This document shows positions 53,809-64,000 of a DNA stretch of 64,000 nt, piece after piece. A program made the position numbers and the translations under genes. This DNA comes from Verrucomicrobiia bacterium (GTDB lineage Bacteria > Verrucomicrobiota > Verrucomicrobiia > JABWAM01): assembly GCA_028687435.1 (NCBI GenBank), contig JAQUAF010000014.1, positions 27,408-91,407 of the forward strand, read 5' to 3'. Each line of letters begins with the position of its first letter. Position 1 is the first letter of the stretch. The notes beneath the pieces are model-generated. The model worked only from the letters and a program-made list of their open reading frames with translations, searched no databases and had not been told where the DNA came from.

Positions 53809-54459
53809 TTATGTGTTTTTGAAGCGGGGCAGGGTGTCCAGGCGGATGGGCGACAGCAGGAAGAGATTGCGGACCGGTGGAGCGCCTCCGGCGCGCCGGA
53901 GGGTCAGGGTTGCGGCGGCTGGACGTCCCTTGACGGAAGACCAGGAGTCCGTCCATTGTTTTGAAATTCCATCGTAAAAATTCCAATGGATTTCCTTGAA
54001 GCCTCCCGCCAGTTTGAGGAGAGACTCTTTTTGTCCCTGTGGCGTGCCGCCGCCTTTTTCACCCGGGCAATTTTTCCGGACGATAAAATCCCACAGTCCC
54101 TCCTGGTTCCGTGATGCCTCCAGGGAGGTGATGATGTTGGCGGGTTCATGGGAAGCGGTTTCCCACACGAATAATCCTGTGGCGTTGTCAAAGGAAAGGG
54201 TCTGGCGGGGCGGTTCTCCGGTTTCCCAGATCGCGTTGAAATGGCAGCCGGTGGGCAGCCGGCGGAAGGTTTGGCGCAGATAAGCGATCAGGCTGGAGAC
54301 TTCCTCGTCGTTTTGCATCTGGATGCCGGCCATCCGGGTGACCTGCATGGCGTTGTTGACCACGGCCAATGCCATGGCGGATACCAGCGCCATCACGGCG
54401 ACGGACAAAACCACTTCGAGAAGGGTGATTCCCCGGTTATTTTGGCGTTTGACGGACAT
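53809..54459 (-). CDS. gspJ: minor pseudopilin GspJ
   Basis: The 216-residue protein starts MSVKRQNNRGITLLEVVLSV: leader ending in Gly10, Ile at position 1 and Glu at position 5, then a hydrophobic helix. The C-terminal part (TLSFDNATGLFVW, IHWNFYDG) fits the GspJ beta-rich domain, and the order I-J-K supports it. Its start overlaps the end of gspI by 23 bases. Confidence 0.88.
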   Translation of the reverse strand: MSVKRQNNRGITLLEVVLSVAVMALVSAMALAVVNNAMQVTRMAGIQMQNDEEVSSLIAYLRQTFRRLPTGCHFNAIWETGEPPRQTLSFDNATGLFVWETASHEPANIITSLEASRNQEGLWDFIVRKNCPGEKGGGTPQGQKESLLKLAGGFKEIHWNFYDGISKQWTDSWSSVKGRPAAATLTLRRAGGAPPVRNLFLLSPIRLDTLPRFKNT

Positions 54460-54811
54460 AAATTTCGTTGTTTTCCACCCATTCCCCTCCGTGAGCGTTC
54501 CAGCTTACGGTCATGCGCACCCGGAAGAGGTTTGCCAGGTCCACGCCGTGGCAGTTTTGCAAATGCAGGGGTTCCACGTTCAGTTGGTAACGGACACCGT
54601 GTTCGTCTGTGGTGACGGTTTTGCCCGGTTTGAGCGGGAAAAGCCGGAGTTCGGCCAGCCGGCTGGCGGTCTGTTCGCGCACATGACCCACCATCGCGCA
54701 GTCATAAGCCCGTTCCATGGCGGCATTCAAACTGTAGAGAAGCCCCACGGCGGCAACCGAGAAAACCCCCAGGGCGAGCATGACTTCCAGCAGGAGAAAT
54801 GCTTTTTTCAT
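54437..54811 (-). CDS. gspI: minor pseudopilin GspI
   Basis: I choose the ATG at 54811 (MKKAFLLLEVMLALGVFSVA), which gives a minimal leader and Glu5; in-frame starts at 54841 and a TTG at 54898 would add an odd leader, and none has a clear ribosome site. The residue before the cut is Ala rather than Gly. At 124 residues the size is normal for GspI. It sits 110 bases after gspH and overlaps gspJ. Confidence 0.8.
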   Translation of the reverse strand: MKKAFLLLEVMLALGVFSVAAVGLLYSLNAAMERAYDCAMVGHVREQTASRLAELRLFPLKPGKTVTTDEHGVRYQLNVEPLHLQNCHGVDLANLFRVRMTVSWNAHGGEWVENNEIYVRQTPK

Positions 54812-54921
54812 GGGACGGCCATTCAATTTGGCGCCGCTCATTTGCAATTCAGTTGTGGGGATTGTGGTCACAAATTTTTCTTTTTCTTCGGTCTTCAACC
54901 TTCAGTCTGACAACCTGGCAT

Positions 54922-55437
54922 TCATGGGCTGTAAAGGTTTTCCTCGCGGACGGAGGCGGTCAATGGATGGAAAGCCTGTTCCAGATAACCGTTTCCGCGT
55001 TCAAATCGGATGGCCAGAGGTTCGCACAGTTTCCCTCGGGCAAAGCGCCATGGATAAGCCTTGGGGGTGGCCCATTTTTCCTCCCCAAGTTTCCGGTATT
55101 TCAACCGGGCGCCTTTTTCGAGGATGAAGCACTCCATCAAGTGGGGATGCTCCCCGGACTGATTTCTGGATTCTCCCCGATAAAGCGATATCCGTTCGCC
55201 ATCCAGGATAACCATGAAAATCCGGTCTTCCTCATCGGACATGCTCATGGCTTGGCGGGCCATTTGCCCCAACCGATCAGAGGGATCCCGCAAGGAAGTC
55301 TGACTTTGCCAGCCGGTCAACGCGGGAACGGCTGTTCCCAATACCACCACCACCACGGCCAAACTCAAGGTGATCTCCAGCAGGGTGAATGCGGAATTTG
55401 GGCGGCAAAGAGGTTTCTGATGAAAAAATGCGTTCAT
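54922..55437 (-). CDS. gspH: minor pseudopilin GspH
   Basis: The ATG at 55437 opens MNAFFHQKPLCRPNSAFTLL, a leader of 15 residues ending in Ala, then FTLLEITLSLAVVVVVLGTA with Glu5. The body has a GspH-like domain (SDRLGQMARQAMSMSDEEDR, FILEKGARLKYR). It is the first gene of the secretion operon, and the operon promoter should lie between 55438 and 55514. That gap contains CCCCTTGATAATCAAGGGG, a dyad near 55473-55491 that could be the terminator of the upstream ptsN gene or an operator. Confidence 0.85.
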   Translation of the reverse strand: MNAFFHQKPLCRPNSAFTLLEITLSLAVVVVVLGTAVPALTGWQSQTSLRDPSDRLGQMARQAMSMSDEEDRIFMVILDGERISLYRGESRNQSGEHPHLMECFILEKGARLKYRKLGEEKWATPKAYPWRFARGKLCEPLAIRFERGNGYLEQAFHPLTASVREENLYSP

Positions 55438-55472
55438 TTGAAAAGGCAAGCGCCGCCATAATAGACAATCAT

Positions 55473-55491
55473 CCCCTTGATAATCAAGGGG
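55473..55491. promoter_or_regulatory. perfect dyad CCCCTTGATAATCAAGGGG between ptsN-like gene and gspH
   Basis: The inverted repeat CCCCTTGAT-A-ATCAAGGGG has 9-base arms. It lies downstream of the EIIA gene stop and upstream of gspH. It lacks a following T run on the minus strand, so an operator or repeat remnant is as likely as a terminator. Confidence 0.4.
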
Positions 55492-55514
55492 TTACGTGAG
55501 ACCTGAGAGATAAA

Positions 55515-55976
55515 TCAAGATTCTCTCTTGACAATTAACTGATAGAATTCCTCGGCAGTTTTGACCCCATCGGCATGTTCCCGGAAAAGGCGGTCCTGCA
55601 AGGTGCGTGAGATGATGGCCAAGGTGCGCAAATGCAGGGGATATTGACCCAAGGGGACGAGGAAAAGAACCACCAGTTTGACTGGCTGGGCGTCGAGAGA
55701 ATCGAAATTGACGCCTTTTGACGAACGGGCGATCACTGCGGTGACTTTGGAAATGGCATCTGTGTCCGCGTGAGGAATGGCGACTCCGAAACCGATGCCG
55801 GTGCTCATGTCTTTCTCGCGTTTCTTGACTTTCTGGACCACTGACTCCCGGTTGGACTGGTCCATGCATTTTTGTTGAACAAGCCAATCCACCATTTCCT
55901 CGATGACGGACCAGCGTTCAACACCCTTGAGGTCCATGATGATAAGGTTGGGGTCGGTTATTTCGGAGAGCTTCAT
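55515..55976 (-). CDS. ptsN: PTS EIIA protein of the PtsN/fructose type
   Basis: The ATG at 55976 (MKLSEITDPNLIIMDLKGVE) gives a 153-residue EIIA-2 domain, normal for PtsN; the frame continues far upstream only as a shadow of the protease gene. The phosphorylated His is His69 in GFGVAIPHAD. SSKGVNFDSLDAQPVKLVVL is the usual core. Such stand-alone EIIA proteins take phosphate from NPr or HPr and regulate nitrogen or potassium functions rather than transport sugar. No other PTS gene is in the window. Confidence 0.9.
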   Translation of the reverse strand: MKLSEITDPNLIIMDLKGVERWSVIEEMVDWLVQQKCMDQSNRESVVQKVKKREKDMSTGIGFGVAIPHADTDAISKVTAVIARSSKGVNFDSLDAQPVKLVVLFLVPLGQYPLHLRTLAIISRTLQDRLFREHADGVKTAEEFYQLIVKRES

Positions 55977-56032
55977 GCAGTTGGGGAAAGTGTTAAGTTC
56001 CAGAGAAGGCAAAACAAGCTTTTTTTTGGTCT

Positions 56033-56758
56033 TTATTTCACGCCGGTTGCAAACAGGTGTTGAATGTTGAACCACAAATCCCGGATGAAACAAAGGGTTG
56101 CAGCGTAGGAATCCCATATGGCGTGGCCAAGGATGGAGAAGCGCTGCCCCGAACCTTGGAAAGAGGGGAGAAGATACAGCAGCGAAAGGAGAAGAAAGAG
56201 ATTGGCGGCCGCAGTCAGAGTCAGGGAGAAGGCGTAGCCTTCGGTCGAAAAATCGCTTTGAGCGGTGAGCATGAGCCGCCCGGTCATGGTCCAGTGGTAT
56301 CCCAGGCAGGCTCCGAGTCCGGTCCAGAAAATGGTGTGGGTGTGCGGCCATGCGGTCAGAAACAGCAGGGGCAGCAGCAGCAGGCTCCAGACGAAGGCGT
56401 AGAATGGAAAGATGTAGGGGGCCAGGGTGATGAGAAAATTGGTCCGATCTGAGATCACAAATCCCGTGTTTTGTTTGACGGATATCTTTTTTACCGTGCC
56501 GCGGAAGAGTTTGATGAAAAGCGCGTGGGTGAGTTCGTGGGCAAACACATAGATTCGTGGAGGCGGGTGAAAAAAGAGGACGGTGGCGGCCCAAAGCAAC
56601 AGGCCTCCTGCGCAAAGGCTCAGGGGATTGTCCAAAAGAAAAAGGCGGCTGTTGAATTGCAGGGCCCTTTTCCAAATGCAGATGGCAAGGGGGGGGAGAA
56701 TGGGCAGCAAGAGCAGGGCAATGAAAAATTTGATTGCTTTATGTAAAAAAATCCGCAC
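56033..56758 (-). CDS. M50-like integral membrane zinc metalloprotease
   Basis: The 241-residue protein starts at GTG 56758 (MRIFLHKAIKFFIALLLLPI). It has about five hydrophobic segments. The second is followed by YVFAHELTHALF (near residue 70), which contains the HExxH zinc motif, as in site-2-protease relatives. A second conserved motif (NPDG or similar) is not obvious, so it may belong to a distant M50-like family. It precedes ptsN on the same strand with 56 bases between, a likely two-gene operon. Confidence 0.72.
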   Translation of the reverse strand: MRIFLHKAIKFFIALLLLPILPPLAICIWKRALQFNSRLFLLDNPLSLCAGGLLLWAATVLFFHPPPRIYVFAHELTHALFIKLFRGTVKKISVKQNTGFVISDRTNFLITLAPYIFPFYAFVWSLLLLPLLFLTAWPHTHTIFWTGLGACLGYHWTMTGRLMLTAQSDFSTEGYAFSLTLTAAANLFLLLSLLYLLPSFQGSGQRFSILGHAIWDSYAATLCFIRDLWFNIQHLFATGVK

Positions 56759-56792
56759 AAATCACCGCTTCCGGTTTGGCTGGGCCTGCCGG

Positions 56793-56806
56793 GGCGCGTA
56801 TGCGCC
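56793..56806. other. stem-loop upstream of rpsT
   Basis: GGCGC-GTAT-GCGCC forms a short perfect stem within a very GC-rich stretch (56780-56820). It lies 60 bases before the rpsT start and could belong to the rpsT leader, which is autoregulated in other bacteria. No T run follows. Confidence 0.3.
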
Positions 56807-56865
56807 GACCGGGGCGCCGCCGTCCCATGTTCAACCAACCATTTGATTTTATCGATTAGCTCCCT

Positions 56866-57153
56866 ATGGCAAAAGCAAATTCTGCAGCAAAGAAGAAGAC
56901 CAGCGCCGCCGCCAGGCAGGCGCGCGCCAGCCTTCGCAAGCGCCTTCATAACCAGACCGTCAGGAATCGCATTCGCTCGGGCCTGCGGGGATTGGACGAG
57001 GTCATCAAAGGTGATGCCCAGAAGGCGGTGGAACGCATCCGTGAGATCATTTCCTGGATTGATCGGGCAGCCAAAACCGGGGTGTTGCACTCCAACGCGG
57101 CCAGTCGTTATAAATCCCGCCTGATGTTGCGGATGAAAATGATCAAGAAGTAG
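56866..57153 (+). CDS. rpsT: 30S ribosomal protein S20
   Basis: S20 binds 16S rRNA in the small subunit. The 95-residue basic protein starts MAKANSAAKKKTSAAARQAR and has the family core VRNRIRSGLRGLDE, the helix KAVERIREIISWIDRAAKTG and VLHSNAASRYKSRL. No strong Shine-Dalgarno precedes the ATG. It begins a tight group with rpoZ (9 bases later) and smpB. Confidence 0.95.
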   Translation: MAKANSAAKKKTSAAARQARASLRKRLHNQTVRNRIRSGLRGLDEVIKGDAQKAVERIREIISWIDRAAKTGVLHSNAASRYKSRLMLRMKMIKK

Positions 57154-57162
57154 GACAAGTTC

Positions 57163-57420
57163 ATGAATCCTGTTTTTCTCGGCAAAGCATTGCAGCAAAT
57201 CAAGAATCCAAACATTCTGGTGAATGTGATTTCCCAGAGAGTCCGGCAATTGGGGCAGGGCCACAGGGCTCTCGTGGAGGCCGATGTCTTCATGTCTTAC
57301 ATGGACATTGCCCTGAAGGAAGTTGCCGAAGGCAAGATCACCTTTGAAATCGACGAAACTGTCGCGGCCAAGGGGGCTTCCGCCCTGCTCGGCAACAAGG
57401 GTGGCAAGAGACGCAGGTAA
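57163..57420 (+). CDS. rpoZ: RNA polymerase omega subunit
   Basis: The 85-residue protein starts MNPVFLGKALQQIKNPNILV. The omega signature is seen in VNVISQRVRQLGQGHRALVE, and MDIALKEVAEGKITFE matches its second helix. Omega helps fold and place the beta-prime subunit. The sequence is divergent, as is usual in this phylum. AGGA lies about seven bases before the ATG. The basic end (GNKGGKRRR) is typical. Confidence 0.82.
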   Translation: MNPVFLGKALQQIKNPNILVNVISQRVRQLGQGHRALVEADVFMSYMDIALKEVAEGKITFEIDETVAAKGASALLGNKGGKRRR

Positions 57421-57449
57421 AACGACTGCGGGGGAAGGAGGGTGGAATC

Positions 57450-57902
57450 GTGGAAACCCGGGAGATTGTCAATCGCAAGGCTCGGCACGATTTCGAGATT
57501 TTTGAGACCTTGGAGGCGGGCATCGCCCTGCGCGGCACCGAGGTCAAGTCCATTCGACAGGGCAAGGCGGTGATCAACGATGCGTTCGCGCGCGTGGACA
57601 AGGAGGAAGTCTGGCTGGTGGGGGCGCATATCGATGAATATGCGCCGGGCAATCGTTTCAATCATGATCCCAAACGCTTTCGCAAATTGCTGCTCCACCG
57701 CGCTGAAATCCGGCGTCTGTTTCAGCGGGGGGCGGTCAAGGGGTTGACGCTGGTGCCGTTGAAGCTTTATTTCAACCAGCGGGGCGTGGCCAAGGTGTTG
57801 CTGGGTGTGGCGCGCGGCAAGGGCGGGGCCGACCGGCGGAATGATCTCAAGAAGCGTGACACCCAGAGGGAGATCCAGCAGGCCATGCGGCGAAGGCGGT
57901 AA
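57450..57902 (+). CDS. smpB: SsrA-binding protein SmpB
   Basis: SmpB brings tmRNA to stalled ribosomes. The start is GTG at 57450, with GGAGG seven bases upstream (57438-57442). The 150 residues have NRKARHDFEIFETLEAGIAL, GTEVKSIRQGKAVINDAF and GLTLVPLKLYF, and the basic tail KKRDTQREIQQAMRRRR, which folds on the ribosome. No tmRNA gene is visible in the window. Confidence 0.96.
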   Translation: METREIVNRKARHDFEIFETLEAGIALRGTEVKSIRQGKAVINDAFARVDKEEVWLVGAHIDEYAPGNRFNHDPKRFRKLLLHRAEIRRLFQRGAVKGLTLVPLKLYFNQRGVAKVLLGVARGKGGADRRNDLKKRDTQREIQQAMRRRR

Positions 57903-58616
57903 GGGTGGGGGGCTGGAGACTGAGCGCTGAGGGGTGAATTCCGGACTTTTGAATTTGCTTGCCGCATTCTCATTCATCCGCCATTCCCGCAGTCGAGGGA
58001 ATCCGGAGGGCGCGGTGAAATGCAGCGGGATTTTTTTTGTGTGGAGGGGGGGCGCGCGCAGCGCATCTTCGTCGAGCGTCGGTTCCGTTTTGCTGTGGCG
58101 GGAGCAGGATTCAATTCATTTGGGGCAAGAGAGAGTTTTTTTGGCTCCAAAAATGAAAAGGGCGCAAACTTTTTTAAAAAATTTTTTAAGAGCGCAAAAA
58201 AAGCGGGAGATGGGAAAAACTCATTTTTCAGAGGTAAAATGGGAAAAAAAACCGCTCAAAAAAAAGTTAAAAAACTTTTTTTAAAAAAAATCACAAATCT
58301 GTTGACGAACTTCGGTAATGCCACTATATTGTGCGCCCTTCCAAAAAGGGAGGAACGCAAAAGACGAACCAAATCTGGAAAGTCAAGCGTAAAATGTTCT
58401 ATGAAAACGAAATTCTGAATCCTGCGCAAGCGGGAGGATGAAGACGAAAAGCAAAGATTGGATGGTGCGATATACGTCAGTTGAGTTGAGTTAAACCCGG
58501 ACTGATGAAAATTAATCCGGGTCGACTCCAAGCCTCACGATGACCGAAAGGTTGCGGAGAGGCAAACAGATCAGACTCGAAAACTTTCCGGAGACGCAAG
58601 TTTCCGGGGCAAGTTT
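57903..58616 (+). other. 714-base leader region between smpB and the 16S rRNA gene
   Basis: I see no gene here. Frames such as 58020-58418 are low-complexity Lys-rich readings of an A-rich tract (about 58150-58290). The A and T tracts end just before a strong promoter at 58302-58330. The remaining 285 bases are the transcribed rRNA leader. It includes the dyad-like pair TTTCCGGAGACG / GCAAGTTTCCGG near 58580-58605, probably part of the processing stem around 16S rRNA. Confidence 0.7.
58302..58330 (+). promoter_or_regulatory. sigma-70 rRNA operon promoter with A/T-rich UP-like element
   Basis: TTGACG (58302-58307) and TATATT (58325-58330) are separated by 17 bases, the ideal spacing. GTGCGCCC follows the -10, giving a GC-rich start region as in growth-controlled rRNA promoters. 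Runs of A and T from about 58255 to 58299 form an UP-like element. Confidence 0.82.
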
Positions 58617-60190
<1,574 letters not shown>

Positions 60191-60294
60191 AATTCCGCTT
60201 CGGCGGAATTTATGGTCGAGAACTCATTGACGTTGTCGCACCATCCGATCTTTGCGTAAGTGGACGCGGATAACCAGAGAGCCTTGGCGCCCGC

Positions 60295-60371
60295 GGGCGT
60301 GTAGCTCAGTTGGTCAGAGCATGCGCTTGATAAGCGCAGGGTCGCTGGTTCGAACCCAGCCACGCCCACCA
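60295..60371 (+). tRNA. tRNA-Ile (GAT)
   Basis: A full cloverleaf: acceptor GGGCGTG with CACGCCC, D arm GCTC...GAGC, anticodon stem TGCGC-TTGATAA-GCGCA with anticodon GAT, T arm GCTGG-TTCGAAC-CCAGC, and an encoded CCA. It lies in the 16S-23S spacer. A strong hairpin (AATTCCGC-TTCG-GCGGAATT, 60190-60209) sits between 16S and this gene. Confidence 0.97.
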
Positions 60372-60424
60372 GCCCCGCTCAAATCAGGGCCAGGCTGGGT
60401 GATCCGGCGAAACAAAAATCGCCC

Positions 60425-60500
60425 GGGGGCATAGCTCAGTTGGTAGAGCGGCAGCTTTGCAAGCTGTAGGTCAGGGGTTCGAATCCCCTTGCCTCCACCA
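60425..60500 (+). tRNA. tRNA-Ala (TGC)
   Basis: Acceptor GGGGGCA pairs with TGCCTCC (one G-T pair), the anticodon loop CTTTGCAAG gives anticodon TGC, the T arm is AGGGG-TTCGAAT-CCCCT, and CCA is encoded. After it, TGTTCTTTGAAATAGC (60533-60548) resembles a boxA antitermination signal before 23S. Confidence 0.97.
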
Positions 60501-60639
60501 TCAACCATTTCGTTCCGGCATCTGCCGGATCGTGTTCTTTGAAATAGCTAGTTGTGGGTAACTGCAACAAGCGCTGAGAGAGATCATCAGAAAGGCGAAC
60601 CATTTATCGGGTTCCGGCAACGGGACCCGGAAAGAGGTT

Positions 60640-63529
<2,890 letters not shown>

Positions 63530-63591
63530 TAAAAACCTCCTTTTTGTGATCCTCCAGCGTTTGTTGGAGTTATCCCGACTGGCTATTGATT

Positions 63592-63708
63592 TTCCCGGTG
63601 ATTAGCAGCTGTGGCCCTACCCGTTCCCATTCCGAACACGGACGTAAAACGCAGCATGGCCGATGGTAGTGGTTGTATAGCTTCCGCGAGAGTAGGTTGT
63701 CGCCGGGT
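63592..63708 (+). rRNA. rrf: 5S ribosomal RNA
   Basis: The ends CCCGGTG and CGCCGGG pair, and the core has CCCGTTCCCATTCCGAACACG and GAGAGTAGGT. Its place about 60 bases after 23S completes the rrn operon. Confidence 0.92.
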
Positions 63709-63712
63709 TTTC

Positions 63713-63752
63713 GCCCCGATCTGCCGAAAGGCGGGTCGGGGCTTCTTTTTTG
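63713..63752 (+). terminator. rho-independent terminator of the rRNA operon
   Basis: GCCCCGA(TCT)GCC-GAAA-GGC(GGG)TCGGGGC forms a strong stem with a stable GAAA tetraloop, followed by TTCTTTTTT. Confidence 0.92.
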
Positions 63753-63933
63753 TAAGCGTCAGGCGAAGCACCCCGTTGGTCAACGACAATTAACCCGAGT
63801 TTCTCAGATTTCGTAAAAAATGCGCAATTTTTGCAACTCCTTCCCTGATCATGTAGATGTCAAGGGGCTGAGTCGTAAGCGTCAAGCGGTGAGCATCTAG
63901 CAAGCTGCCCCTTTTGGGGATTAGATTGGGGGC

Positions 63934-64000
63934 ATGAATGTGGTCATTACGTTAGGACTTGGTCTGCTTATTTTTTTTCTGCGAGCCAGTTGGCAGGGAG
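63934..64000 (+). CDS. possible membrane or exported protein, start only, cut by the window edge
   Basis: ATG at 63934 opens MNVVITLGLGLLIFFLRASW, a hydrophobic N terminus, and the frame stays open to the edge. GGGGG lies just upstream. It follows an inverted repeat (GCCCCTTTTGGGG, 63907-63919). With 22 codons in view, a chance frame cannot be excluded. The 180 bases before it, after the terminator, hold nothing else I can support. Confidence 0.35.
   Translation, partial: MNVVITLGLGLLIFFLRASWQG

Noticed and set aside
58020..58418. Lys-rich open frame before the rRNA operon
   Set aside because: It reads through A/T tracts and the rRNA promoter; the composition is low-complexity and there is no ribosome site.

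Overview
The window comes from a verrucomicrobial chromosome. The 16S rRNA gene carries ACACCTACGGGTGGCAGC at 58969-58986, the exact target of probe EUB338-III, which is diagnostic for most Verrucomicrobiota. Other conserved 16S stretches and the type II secretion locus fit. I cannot name a genus.

Region 1 (1-28543) is one open reading frame, entering from the left edge, for an AT-less (trans-AT) modular polyketide synthase of more than 9,500 residues. It has seven modules in view: (KS outside)-DH-cMT-ACP; KS-DH-KR-cMT-ACP; KS-KR-ACP; KS-ECH-ACP-ACP; KS-DH-KR-ACP; KS-DH-KR-ACP; and KS-KR, where the protein ends with neither ACP nor thioesterase. Tailoring genes, the trans-AT and any HMG-CoA-synthase cassette must lie outside the window. 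The most unusual feature is that at least five families of dispersed intergenic-type repeats sit in frame in eight inter-domain linkers of this one gene, and none was seen inside a catalytic domain.

Region 2 (28.5-34.4 kb) is a worn accessory stretch. It holds short palindromic repeats, one intact and one broken addiction module, the 5' remnant of a third antitoxin, a duplicated fragment of a secreted-protein gene, several small membrane or secreted hypothetical proteins, and an AAA ATPase of the DUF4143 type.

Region 3 (34.6-44.6 kb) encodes exported proteins: a neutral-ceramidase-like enzyme, an unknown secreted protein, a 1,363-residue GH81-like glucanase and an orphan periplasmic sugar-binding lipoprotein. 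It also holds a minus-strand operon of a cyclase-homology protein, MTA/SAH nucleosidase and LuxS, which recycle S-adenosylhomocysteine and yield the AI-2 precursor.

Region 4 (44.5-55.4 kb) is a minus-strand type II secretion operon in the order gspH-I-J-K-L-M-C/PilP-like-D-G, then a repeat-filled gap, then gspE-F. It is the plausible export route for the nearby secreted hydrolases.

Region 5 (55.5-64.0 kb) is core genome: a PtsN-type EIIA protein, an M50-like membrane protease, rpsT-rpoZ-smpB, and a complete rRNA operon (16S, tRNA-Ile, tRNA-Ala, 23S, 5S) with a strong sigma-70 promoter upstream and a rho-independent terminator downstream. A possible gene start runs off the right edge.
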